In this document: positions 15,652-23,560 of the stretch, piece by piece
Layout of the letters: every line of letters starts with the position of its first letter
Numbering within the stretch: the first letter of the stretch is position 1
NCBI GenBank assembly: GCA_934247115.1
Contig: CAKQIY010000022.1
Location: 1-34,485, forward strand
Direction of reading: 5' to 3'
Source of the DNA: an uncultured Coprococcus sp.
GTDB lineage: Bacteria > Bacillota > Clostridia > Lachnospirales > Lachnospiraceae
Length of the DNA stretch: 34,485 bases
Position numbers and translations under genes: made by a program
Notes under the pieces: generated by a model
Told to the model about the DNA's origin: nothing
The model's input: the letters and a program-made list of their open reading frames with translations, nothing else
The model's database searches: none

Positions 15652-16356
15652 ATGAAACTGCTTATTGTAGAGGACGATACCATTCAGTCCAACGGATTAA
15701 AACATATAATTGAAGACAGATATCCTGATGCAGACATAATCACTGCATCCAGTTATGATGAGGCAGTATCTTTTATAGATGATAACACATTTGACTTATT
15801 TATGCTGGACATCAACCTTGGAGGAGGTAAGACCGGCCTTGACGTATGCTCATATATCAGGAGCATTCCCGATCATGAAAACACTCCTGTTATTTTTATA
15901 ACCGATATAATCACTCCAAATCTTGATGTGATCAACAGATACCACTGCAAATATTACTTTTCCAAGCCTTACAGCAGCGATGATGTTATAACGGCCTTAC
16001 GCAATGTCATAAGCGCGGAATCTGATACCGCCAGCAGGCTTCAGCTCAAGGATATACAGGGCATTCTGTTCCACATCACTACGGATGAGTTCATATGTGT
16101 ATGTGCATCCGGACATCACAAGCATCTGTTCACAACCAATGGTGATTTCATAGTCACCAGCCCAACTTTTCAAACAATATCAGAGAACTATGAACTGCCG
16201 CTCGTGAGATGCCACAAAAGTTATTATTTCAATCCTGCATTTATCCACAGTTATGACAGATCCAACTCTTTCATACAACTGAAGGGGATTCAGGACACGA
16301 TTCCTGTTGGGCGCAAATACAAATCACTGATTGAAACTTATATGGAGAACGACTAA
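15652..16356 (+). CDS. LytTR-family response regulator (AgrA-like)
   Basis: A 234-residue DNA-binding response regulator. The receiver domain (1-120) has the acidic pair D8-D9, phosphoacceptor D53 (LFMLDINLGG) and K105 (YFSKPY). A LytTR domain (about 135-234) follows, with the typical LPLVRCHKSYYFNPAFIHSY and IPVGRKYK segments. The start is ATG 15652, 9 bases after AGGAG; an upstream in-frame extension would begin before the predicted transcription start. It overlaps the kinase gene by one base (TAATG). Target sites are probably the 21-bp-spaced repeats at 15490-15521. Confidence 0.9.
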   Translation: MKLLIVEDDTIQSNGLKHIIEDRYPDADIITASSYDEAVSFIDDNTFDLFMLDINLGGGKTGLDVCSYIRSIPDHENTPVIFITDIITPNLDVINRYHCKYYFSKPYSSDDVITALRNVISAESDTASRLQLKDIQGILFHITTDEFICVCASGHHKHLFTTNGDFIVTSPTFQTISENYELPLVRCHKSYYFNPAFIHSYDRSNSFIQLKGIQDTIPVGRKYKSLIETYMEND

Positions 16357-17639
16357 TGGTTGCATATTTTGATTTTCTTTCCAAGATACTGTTTGATACC
16401 TTTGTATTTTTAGTATTCTTGATGGCGATATATAATGTTAAATTTTCCCAGATAGCAAAGAGACTTCCACCTTTGCTTCTGCTGACTTTACCAGTCTCTC
16501 TGATTGCCACAGTTACAGACTCCATGTTCATATTCACGCTGATAACATACATCTACTGCTTTGTATTCTACTCCCTGGTCTTCCGTTATCCGCCAATGAA
16601 GATCATAACGGGCTATGCACTGGTTCTTATAATCATGACCGTGCTGAACCTTATACAGATGGTTGTCATCATGCAATTCACAGACAACCCTTTCACCAAT
16701 ACATCAACATATGTAACTGAAAGTATGGCTCTTGTGATAGCTATTTTGCTGTACAAATTCGGGCACATGGATAAGCTGTATGAAACCCTCATCCTGAAAA
16801 ATCAGGTTTCCAGAAATATAGTACTCGCTGTATTTGCCCTTATGGTCTCCATGGTTTTATACCAGCGTATATCACCAAAAGATTTCATGAATGTGTTTAT
16901 GACTTTCCTGTTTATAGTCATACTTATCCTCATTCTGTACACTGGAATGTACAAAAACTACATGAGTCTCAGGGAGTCTCAGAAGCAGCTGCAGTCTTAT
17001 GAGCAGTATCTTCCTATTATAGAGGAGCTTATTGATCAGGTTAGAATGAGACAGCACGATTACAACAACGAACTTCAGGCCATAAGTATGCTGCCGATCA
17101 GCTGCGCCGACTATGAATCACTCTCTGCCGCTCTGGCAAAGGAACTTGATACTTCATGCAACGATCATGTTATAAAAAATTCCTACCTTCTGAGGATCAA
17201 CATGAAACTGATTGCCGGATTCCTGTTCAGCAAGATGAACCTTGCCCAGGAGCGAGATATAGATCTCAATATAAATGTCAAGAATTCAACTCTCACATCA
17301 AAGGCTGCTGAGTTCGAACTCCTGGATACGATGAGTATTCTGGTAGACAATGCATTTGATGCCACCGAGGATGGAGGACATATAGAGATAGTGATCGACT
17401 CAGATGGAACGAAGACATCCATTGAGACTCTCAATGCAGGGCCTACACTCACTGCGGCCATGCGAAAAGATTTCTTCACCAAAGGCTACTCGACAAAGCC
17501 GCTGAAGGATGGCAGATATTCAAGGGGAATAGGTCTTTATAAGTTAAAACAACTCACTAAAAAATATGACGGTGAGATCCTTCTCGACAATCAGACAGTA
17601 GACGGACAGACTTGTATACATTTTCTTGTAAGATTGTAA
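16356..17639 (+). CDS. GHKL-domain sensor histidine kinase (AgrC-like)
   Basis: A 427-residue membrane kinase. Six or seven hydrophobic helices (about 10-200) form the sensor. A coiled linker leads to the phosphoacceptor H234 in RMRQHDYNNELQ, and a GHKL ATPase domain follows with the N box (SILVDNAFDATE) and G box (SRGIGLYKLK). This is the architecture of peptide-sensing AgrC/BlpH kinases. However, no AgrB/AgrD-type or peptide-exporter gene is visible nearby, so the signal is unknown. Coupled to the regulator gene by overlapping stop and start; a terminator follows. Confidence 0.9.
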   Translation: MVAYFDFLSKILFDTFVFLVFLMAIYNVKFSQIAKRLPPLLLLTLPVSLIATVTDSMFIFTLITYIYCFVFYSLVFRYPPMKIITGYALVLIIMTVLNLIQMVVIMQFTDNPFTNTSTYVTESMALVIAILLYKFGHMDKLYETLILKNQVSRNIVLAVFALMVSMVLYQRISPKDFMNVFMTFLFIVILILILYTGMYKNYMSLRESQKQLQSYEQYLPIIEELIDQVRMRQHDYNNELQAISMLPISCADYESLSAALAKELDTSCNDHVIKNSYLLRINMKLIAGFLFSKMNLAQERDIDLNINVKNSTLTSKAAEFELLDTMSILVDNAFDATEDGGHIEIVIDSDGTKTSIETLNAGPTLTAAMRKDFFTKGYSTKPLKDGRYSRGIGLYKLKQLTKKYDGEILLDNQTVDGQTCIHFLVRL

Positions 17640-17660
17640 ATATCACTTTTATGAACGTTT

Positions 17661-17697
17661 AAGACAGCTATGGGGTGATCCCATATCTGTCTTTTTT
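17661..17697 (+). terminator. Terminator of the two-component operon
   Basis: AAGACAG-CT-ATGGG pairs with CCCAT-AT-CTGTCTT around a short loop, followed by six T. It lies 21 bases after the kinase stop. The remaining stretch to 17860 is AT-rich and holds nothing else recognised. Confidence 0.85.
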
Positions 17698-17865
17698 GTT
17701 GGCGATGATCTCTTTCATATATACACATGCAGTATTTTTATCCCTTTCTTCCTTGTTGTTTATGATTTTATGTTGCACGACCCGCCAACATCTAACATTT
17801 TCAGGTGTATCCCCCATTATTCGTTAATTTTTTCTGTATTCCCCTACACATCCTTAATTTTATTC

Positions 17866-17893
17866 TTTACTTATTATATATAAATGGTATAAT
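17866..17893 (+). promoter_or_regulatory. Promoter of the por-type operon
   Basis: TTTACT (17866-17871), 16 bases, TATAAT (17888-17893), with TGG just before the -10 (extended -10). The start codon is about 57 bases downstream of the expected transcription start. Confidence 0.7.
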
Positions 17894-17956
17894 CAAAAGG
17901 ATTATTTTTCCTATTAAATGGAACTTAATGAGAAATTTTTGACAGGAGATGTGAAA

Positions 17957-18532
17957 GTGAAAGATACTATCGAAATCAGATGGCACGGACGTGGTGGTCA
18001 GGGTGCCAAGACTGCTGCCCTGCTGCTCGCAGATGTGGCATTCAAAACAGGTAAATATGTTCAGGGATTTCCTGAGTATGGTCCAGAGAGAATGGGCGCA
18101 CCTATCACTGCTTACAACAGGATCAGCAGTGAACCTATCAGAGTACATTCCAACATTTACGAGCCACAGTATGTGGTTGTTGTAGACGAATCTCTGATCG
18201 AACCTGTACATGTGACTGCAGGTCTCGCCGAGGATGGCGCCATCATTATAAATACACCTAAGACTCCGGACGAGGTCCGTCCACTGCTCAAGGGTTACAA
18301 GGGTAGGGTATACACACTTGATGCCAAGGAGATCTCCATGAAGACTCTCGGCAAGAATTTCCCTAACTCTCCTATGCTTGCAGCCATCGTTGCTGTCAGT
18401 GGAATCATGGAGGAGGGACCTTTCCTCGAAGATATGAGACAGTCATATCAGCACAAATTTGCCAAGAAACCAGAGGTTATCGAGGGCAACATGGAAGCAT
18501 TAAAGCTCGCCTTCAGGGAGGTAATGAAGTAA
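17957..18532 (+). CDS. porC: 2-oxoacid:ferredoxin oxidoreductase, gamma subunit
   Basis: A 191-residue subunit of the four-subunit pyruvate/2-oxoacid:ferredoxin oxidoreductase, which oxidatively decarboxylates a 2-oxoacid to an acyl-CoA and reduces ferredoxin. The N-terminal signature IEIRWHGRGGQGAKTAALLL is characteristic of the gamma chain, followed by GFPEYGPERMGAP, which contacts CoA in relatives. The start is GTG 17957, 8 bases after AGGAG; the ATG at 17918 has no ribosome binding site. The stop overlaps the delta-subunit start by one base. Gene order gamma-delta-alpha-beta is that of heterotetrameric POR/VOR enzymes. Confidence 0.93.
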   Translation: MKDTIEIRWHGRGGQGAKTAALLLADVAFKTGKYVQGFPEYGPERMGAPITAYNRISSEPIRVHSNIYEPQYVVVVDESLIEPVHVTAGLAEDGAIIINTPKTPDEVRPLLKGYKGRVYTLDAKEISMKTLGKNFPNSPMLAAIVAVSGIMEEGPFLEDMRQSYQHKFAKKPEVIEGNMEALKLAFREVMK

Positions 18533-18834
18533 TGAGAACAGATATAAGTAAAATACATGACAATAGCAAATGGACAGAGCTCACACCCGGAAACCACGTA
18601 TACGGCGGCGGCACATCCAAGGCTTTCAATACAGGTGAGTGGAGAACTTCAACCCCTGTCCTCGACGAGAGCAAATGTGTACACTGTCTTCTGTGCGCAC
18701 CTGTCTGCCCGGATTCATGCATTCCGGTCGTATCAGGCAAGCGTCTCGCATTTGACCTGGATCACTGCAAGGGCTGCGGTATATGCGCATACCAGTGCAA
18801 ATTCGGAGCAATCACTATGAAGGAGGGCAAATAA
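18532..18834 (+). CDS. porD: 2-oxoacid:ferredoxin oxidoreductase, delta subunit (2[4Fe-4S] ferredoxin)
   Basis: A 100-residue ferredoxin-like subunit that passes electrons from the catalytic core to external ferredoxin. Two classical CxxCxxCxxxCP-type clusters are seen: C49, C52, C55, C59 and C79, C82, C85, C89. The N-terminal ~45 residues (ELTPGNHVYGGGT...EWRTSTPVLD) are the usual docking extension of PorD. The stop codon is immediately followed by the alpha-subunit ATG. Confidence 0.94.
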   Translation: MRTDISKIHDNSKWTELTPGNHVYGGGTSKAFNTGEWRTSTPVLDESKCVHCLLCAPVCPDSCIPVVSGKRLAFDLDHCKGCGICAYQCKFGAITMKEGK

Positions 18835-20016
18835 ATGGCTATAAGAGAACGTCTTTCAGGAAATGAGGCTGTGGCACACGCTATAAAGCAGATCAATCCG
18901 GATGTTATGCCTGCATTCCCTATAACACCTTCAACTGAGATACCTCAGTTCGTTTCAACATTTATCTCCAATGGAGAGATCGATACAGAATTTATCCCGG
19001 TAGAGAGTGAGCACAGTGCCATGAGTGCAGCGATCGGCGCAGAGGCTGCCGGCTGCCGTACACTCACAGCCACATCATCATGTGGTATGGCTCTCATGTG
19101 GGAGGAGCTCTATGTGGCAGCGTCCAATCGTCTTCCACTCGCCCTCGCACTTGTAAACAGAGCACTCTCCGGCCCTATCAACATCAACTGCGACCACTCT
19201 GACAGTATGGGCGCACGTGATACAGGCTGGCTTCAGATATACGCAGAGAACAACCAGGAGGCATATGACAACTTTGTTCAGGCATACAGAATATCTGAGC
19301 ACAAGGATGTCAGACTTCCTATCATGATATGTCAGGATGGTTTCATCACAAGCCATGCCGTTGAAAACATCACCCTCATCGAGGATGATCTTGTAAAGAA
19401 GTTTGTAGGTGAGTACAACCCTGAGCAGTATCTGTTAAATCCTGAGATGCCTATGGCTGTCGGTCCTTATGCCACATCTCCTTACTATATGGAGACCAAG
19501 ATGGCTCAGAACACTGCCATGAAGAATGCAAAGCAGGTTATTCTGGACGTTGCAAAGGAATTCGAGGAGATGACAGGCCGTCACTACGGATTCTTTGAGG
19601 AGTACAGACTTGACGACGCTGACTACGCCATCGTTATGATCGGATCTGCTGCCGGAACAACAAAGGAAGCTATAGATGAGCTGAGAAACGAAGGCAAGAA
19701 GGTCGGACTTCTCAAGATCAGAGTGTTCAGACCATTCCCTGGCGAGGAGATCGCAAAGGCTCTCGCCCACACCAAGGCTGTGGCAATTCTTGACAGATCG
19801 GAAGGGTTCAGAGCAGGCGGCGGACCTCTCTCAGCAGAGGTTAAGGAGCACCTATATGACATTCAGGCAACCACAAAGGCTGTCAGCTACATCTACGGTC
19901 TCGGCGGTCGTGACTACACTGTGGACAGCGCCAAGGGCGTATTTGCACAGCTTGAGGACATGATCGAGAACGGTGCTGAGATCCCTCAGTATCAGTACAT
20001 AGGACTTAGACAGTAG
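18835..20016 (+). CDS. porA: 2-oxoacid:ferredoxin oxidoreductase, alpha subunit
   Basis: A 393-residue alpha chain carrying the pyrimidine-binding half of the thiamine diphosphate site. It starts with GNEAVAHAIKQINPDVMPAFPITPSTEIP, has the SEHSAMSAAIGAEAAGCRTLTATSS segment with the conserved glutamate, and a C-terminal transketolase-like domain (VGLLKIRVFRPFPGEEIAKAL). Residues alone do not settle whether pyruvate or a branched-chain 2-oxoacid is the substrate. Codon use is strongly biased, suggesting high expression. Followed after 13 bases by the beta gene. Confidence 0.93.
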   Translation: MAIRERLSGNEAVAHAIKQINPDVMPAFPITPSTEIPQFVSTFISNGEIDTEFIPVESEHSAMSAAIGAEAAGCRTLTATSSCGMALMWEELYVAASNRLPLALALVNRALSGPININCDHSDSMGARDTGWLQIYAENNQEAYDNFVQAYRISEHKDVRLPIMICQDGFITSHAVENITLIEDDLVKKFVGEYNPEQYLLNPEMPMAVGPYATSPYYMETKMAQNTAMKNAKQVILDVAKEFEEMTGRHYGFFEEYRLDDADYAIVMIGSAAGTTKEAIDELRNEGKKVGLLKIRVFRPFPGEEIAKALAHTKAVAILDRSEGFRAGGGPLSAEVKEHLYDIQATTKAVSYIYGLGGRDYTVDSAKGVFAQLEDMIENGAEIPQYQYIGLRQ

Positions 20017-20029
20017 GAGGTAAGATGAA

Positions 20030-20965
20030 ATGGCATATAATTTTAAAGAAGTAATGAACAAGCCTGAGCGTCTTGCTCCAGGTCATAGAATGTGTGCAGG
20101 CTGCGGTGGTACTATCACTGTCAGAACTGTACTCCGCGCCCTTCACGAGGGCGACAAGGCGGTCATCGGTAACGCAACAGGATGTCTTGAGGTTTCCACC
20201 TTTATGTATCCTTACACAGCTTACGAGGACAGCTACATACACAACGCATTTGAGAACGCAGGCGCAACACTCTCAGGTGTTGAGACAGCCTACAACGTTC
20301 TGAAGAAAAAAGGCAAGATAGATGACACATACAAATTCATCACATTTGGCGGCGATGGTGGAACTTATGACATCGGACTTCAGTCACTGTCAGGTGCCAT
20401 GGAGCGTGGACATGACATGGTATATGTGTGCTACGACAACGGAGCATACATGAACACCGGTATACAGCGTTCATCAGCTACTCCTATGTATGCTGACACC
20501 ACAACCACACCAGTAGGCTCACAGTCAAATGGTAAGATGCAGAACAGAAAGGATCTCGCCCAGGTCATGGCTGCCCACGACATCCCATATGTTGGACAGT
20601 CTACTCTTCTCGGCAACATGCGTGATCTCTACGAGAAGGCTGAGAAGGCTATATATACACCTGGCGCAGCTTTCCTCAATGTCATGTCTCCATGTCCTAG
20701 AGGATGGAGATACCCTACAGAGAAGATCATGGACATCTGCAAGCTGGCAGTTGAGACTTGCTACTGGCCTCTGTTCGAAGTTATCGAGGGCAAATGGATC
20801 CTCTCCTACGCTCCTAAGAAGAAGCTTCCTATCGAGGACTTCCTGAGAACTCAGGGCAGGTTCAAGCACCTGTTCAAGCCTGAGAACGAGCATCTTCTCG
20901 TTCAGTATCAGCAGGAGGTCGACCGCCGTTGGGAGGATCTGCTGTATAGATGTTCTAAGAATTAA
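20030..20965 (+). CDS. porB: 2-oxoacid:ferredoxin oxidoreductase, beta subunit
   Basis: A 311-residue beta chain binding the diphosphate of thiamine diphosphate through GGDGGTYDIG (108-116) and one [4Fe-4S] cluster, probably through C22, C25 (MCAGCGG), C52 and C222 (MSPCPRGW). The set of four cysteines and the length fit PorB of heterotetrameric pyruvate synthase-type enzymes. AGGAGG lies 9 bases before the ATG. Last gene of the operon; the structured repeat beginning 13 bases after the stop probably ends or processes the transcript. Confidence 0.93.
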   Translation: MAYNFKEVMNKPERLAPGHRMCAGCGGTITVRTVLRALHEGDKAVIGNATGCLEVSTFMYPYTAYEDSYIHNAFENAGATLSGVETAYNVLKKKGKIDDTYKFITFGGDGGTYDIGLQSLSGAMERGHDMVYVCYDNGAYMNTGIQRSSATPMYADTTTTPVGSQSNGKMQNRKDLAQVMAAHDIPYVGQSTLLGNMRDLYEKAEKAIYTPGAAFLNVMSPCPRGWRYPTEKIMDICKLAVETCYWPLFEVIEGKWILSYAPKKKLPIEDFLRTQGRFKHLFKPENEHLLVQYQQEVDRRWEDLLYRCSKN

Positions 20966-20978
20966 ATTGTATTACGGA

Positions 20979-21161
20979 CGAAAGAAAGCCCGTCCGGGGT
21001 ATATAATCGATCACGTTTGTCTTCCTTCGTTTCAGCTTGTTTCTATCTGCATGCGGCTACGCACGCGATAAGGGCGTTGCGCGCTTCGCCTTAGCAAGAA
21101 ACGCTGAAACTCAGTCGACTGCACTACCGATCGCTATATATACCCCGGACGGGCTTTCTTT
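20979..21161. repeat. Long structured palindromic repeat, most complete copy
   Basis: A perfect 26-bp inverted repeat (20979-21004 and 21136-21161, outer end GAAAGAAAGCCCGTCC) encloses a second stem: GTTTCAGC (21028-21035) with GCTGAAAC (21102-21109), extended by GTTTCT with AGAAAC. A GC-rich apical part contains GCGATAAGGGCG. The whole folds into one extended hairpin about 183 nt long. The right arm ends in T-rich sequence on the plus strand and could terminate the por operon. Confidence 0.8.
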
Positions 21162-21180
21162 CTATTTCCGTTAAGGTCAC

Positions 21181-21300
21181 ATAAGCATGGGACTCCGACC
21201 GCGATAAGGGCGGTGCGGATCTCCGCCCCAGCTTGCGACCGTCGAAAATCGGCAATCTGCACTACCGATTGTTGCATATTGCAATATACGGATTTTCTGT
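21181..21300. repeat. Degenerate second copy of the structured repeat
   Basis: Aligns with the first copy in order: GCATG..., GCGATAAGGGCG (21201-21212; first copy 21064-21075), then CTGCACTACCGAT and a TATAC/GGATTTTCT end. Outer arms are mostly lost, while short palindromes such as TTGCATATTGCAA remain. Confidence 0.6.
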
Positions 21301-21315
21301 CGTTATAAATAATTA

Positions 21316-21475
21316 AAACTCAGTCGACTGCACTACCGATCGTAATATATACTGGACTGGATTTCTTTCTGTTCTTGAATATATTGTAATTCTTAGAACA
21401 TCAAATCTTATCTATTAATTTAGTTCTTAACTGCTGATTGTTGCATATTGCGCCATATGTATTTTCTGGTTGTAT
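21316..21475. repeat. Third and fourth fragments of the structured repeat
   Basis: A 27-bp stretch at 21316-21342 (core CAGTCGACTGCACTACCGAT) is identical to 21106-21132 of the first copy and is followed by ATATATACTGGACTGGATTTCTTTCT, a decayed right arm. A further fragment at 21429-21475 (CTGATTGTTGCATATTG, then TATTTTCTG) resembles the end of the second copy. No gene is seen in 20966-21491. Confidence 0.6.
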
Positions 21476-21491
21476 ACACAAAAGAAAAATA

Positions 21492-22616
21492 TCAGTTAAA
21501 TGGCACTTCGTAGAAATCATTGAGGGTGTATTGCGCATCTTCGCCATCTTCATCTTCGCCTGCATTTTTCCAGAACAGCAGGCTTTCTACCTGGCTTACA
21601 TCCAATATTCGGTTTGTGTTAAACAGAAGTTCGTATTCTCCGGATGTGTTTGTATTTACGTTTCCCGATTCGACGATATCCGTAAGCATTGTTCCATCCT
21701 TCAGCTTCACACCGGAAAGGACTGCACATTTTTCATCTGGGGTCATGTTCTTTGCACCGCTTATATCGAGCACTGCCCTGATGGATATCGGGGAGACCTC
21801 ACATTCGGTGACCACCGCCCCTGTATCTCCAAGGACTGTATGAGTATCTTTTGTCACGGAAGTGCTATCTCCACCTAGCTCCCATTCAAATCTCCATGTG
21901 CCATCATTGTCAACTTTCATATCAAGATAGTCATCATAAACTCCAAGATCACCAAGCTCGACCGCCAGCTTTTTACCTTGGAGAAAGCCCTTCTTTCCCT
22001 CAGAGTCAAGAAGAATATGATATTCCATGCTGCCATCCTCGAGCACATAGTCCTGAACCAGTTCATCATCTCTGAACACTAACTGTCCATTTTCGTCAAG
22101 AACATTCCTGGCATAAAAGCCGCTGAGATTGCTAACCTCTTTTCCATCCAGAGTACAATGATGTATCTCAAATCCGGGAGTTTCTCCCGCCTTTATATCA
22201 AAGCCTTCTATTCTGAATGACACATAGGCATAGTAGTTGTCTATAATAGTCTGAGCCACCGATATCGTTACACCATTCTGCGTAACTTCCCTCACTCCTG
22301 ATTCATCACCTGGAAACTGGGCAAGCCCTGACTGCTCATATTTCTCCATATCTCCACCAGTAACCTGGAATTCATCTCTGGTTCCATCACTCCATTTGTG
22401 ATAAATGGCGCTGGCACCGGCCCCTATCGTACTCAGTGAGATAACACACACTATCACGATCACCGCTATTTTGTTGTATATTGATCTGCGCGATCTGTTT
22501 TCTGATCTGTTTCCAGACCTGTCATTATTCTTATCATTTGTCATATTCATATCAATTTCCTTCAGATCCACAATCATGTCCTTAGTTGCATCTTTGAAGA
22601 AATTCTTTTCATTCAT
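21492..22616 (-). CDS. DUF4179 anti-sigma-factor-like membrane protein
   Basis: A 374-residue protein. A cytosolic N-terminus (1-45, Asp/Asn/Arg-rich) precedes one transmembrane helix (about 46-68). The extracytoplasmic DUF4179 region follows, with the typical GVTISVAQTIIDNYYAYVSF segment near 115-135. DUF4179 proteins commonly sit beside ECF sigma factors and are thought to bind them. Here the gene is 41 bases after an ECF sigma gene with its own GGAGGTAAGG site. Function as anti-sigma is inferred from family and context. Confidence 0.85.
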   Translation of the reverse strand: MNEKNFFKDATKDMIVDLKEIDMNMTNDKNNDRSGNRSENRSRRSIYNKIAVIVIVCVISLSTIGAGASAIYHKWSDGTRDEFQVTGGDMEKYEQSGLAQFPGDESGVREVTQNGVTISVAQTIIDNYYAYVSFRIEGFDIKAGETPGFEIHHCTLDGKEVSNLSGFYARNVLDENGQLVFRDDELVQDYVLEDGSMEYHILLDSEGKKGFLQGKKLAVELGDLGVYDDYLDMKVDNDGTWRFEWELGGDSTSVTKDTHTVLGDTGAVVTECEVSPISIRAVLDISGAKNMTPDEKCAVLSGVKLKDGTMLTDIVESGNVNTNTSGEYELLFNTNRILDVSQVESLLFWKNAGEDEDGEDAQYTLNDFYEVPFN

Positions 22617-22657
22617 AGCCTTACCTCCGTTCTCTCATCTATCTTCTAGAAGTTCCT

Positions 22658-23221
22658 TTATCTAGCTTCCAATAGTTTTCTTATGTATTTTCTGGTTCGG
22701 AACAAATTATTTTTTACCGTCTGTGGTTTCATCCGGAGCAGTTCTGCTATCTCGGACACAGTAAGCTCCATCGTGTAATACAGATAGAAGATCTTCTGTA
22801 CACAATCCGGTTGCTGCTCTAATATCTTCTTCACATCCTGCAGCATTTCCTTCCTGTAGAAATCTTCTTCCATATCACACCACTGTTCCTTATGATCAAT
22901 ATGATCATTTAGCTCAGATGCGGCTGTCACATCCAGGGAGATCCGATTGGATATCCTGTCCCAGAACGAATAATATGATGCCAGTTTCCTTTTGCACAGC
23001 GCTATCAGAAATGCTTCCTCGTCATCAACATACTCTATTCCCTTCCTCTGTATTGTCCTGAAATACTCCATATACACTTCCTGCAGCACATCATTTATAT
23101 CATCAAAGCCCTTGCATTTTGCTATCAGATACAGGGTCACGCTGCGTTTTGTCTTTTCATAGACCTCTTCAAAATGTCTGTTTAAATCGTCATTCACATT
23201 GTTATTCTTTTGACCGGCCAA
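22658..23221 (-). CDS. ECF-type RNA polymerase sigma factor
   Basis: A 187-residue sigma-70 family protein with only regions 2 and 4. Region 2 is seen in FDDINDVLQEVYMEYFRTI. Region 4 is at the C-terminus, with the helix-turn-helix LTVSEIAELLRMKPQTVKNN. The start is placed at TTG 23221 because GGAGG (23234-23230) is 8 bases upstream and protein homology begins just after; the frame stays open for another 58 codons upstream without a ribosome binding site. Forms an operon with the DUF4179 anti-sigma gene. Confidence 0.88.
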   Translation of the reverse strand: MAGQKNNNVNDDLNRHFEEVYEKTKRSVTLYLIAKCKGFDDINDVLQEVYMEYFRTIQRKGIEYVDDEEAFLIALCKRKLASYYSFWDRISNRISLDVTAASELNDHIDHKEQWCDMEEDFYRKEMLQDVKKILEQQPDCVQKIFYLYYTMELTVSEIAELLRMKPQTVKNNLFRTRKYIRKLLEAR

Positions 23222-23293
23222 CTCTCCTACCTCCTTCACTAATGTAGTGGGGGATTTATCGCGTCTGGTTTCTATTAAATAAATATTTTTTAT

Positions 23294-23299
23294 ATCATA
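23294..23299 (-). promoter_or_regulatory. Possible extended -10 box of the sigma-factor operon
   Basis: TGG followed by TATGAT on the minus strand, about 70 bases before the TTG start. No good -35 element is visible, and an ECF-type autoregulated promoter could not be recognised. Confidence 0.3.
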
Positions 23300-23470
23300 C
23301 CACATACAAACTATCAGAAACACGATCTGCGGCTTTTCATATCTCTCCGGTGAATCCTGACTGGTCCAATACATCATCACCACCTTGACCTGCATATTAA
23401 CAAACCGATATGACTTTCATATGTCCATTGTAATATTTATCAAAGATATTTTTTTCTCTTATTGCCCGCA

Positions 23471-23517
23471 AAAAAAAATAGAAGGCCATGACCACATACG
23501 GTCTTTAAGCCTTCTAT
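23471..23517 (-). terminator. Terminator of the sucrose-utilisation operon
   Basis: On the minus strand ATAGAAGGC pairs with GCCTTCTAT, with an inner GACC/GGTC stem, followed by a long T run (nine A on the plus strand at 23471-23479). It lies 44 bases after the amylosucrase-like gene. Confidence 0.85.
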
Positions 23518-23560
23518 CAAAAATACTCTTCTTATGTTCTATAAAAAAGATTCCGAATAA

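Noticed and set aside
20979..21475. CRISPR array or integron attC array
   Set aside because: The copies are not evenly spaced, decay progressively, have no unique spacers, and no cas or integrase gene is nearby.
23222..23395. 58-residue N-terminal extension of the ECF sigma factor
   Set aside because: The open frame continues upstream, but the best ribosome binding site is before TTG 23221 and homology begins there.
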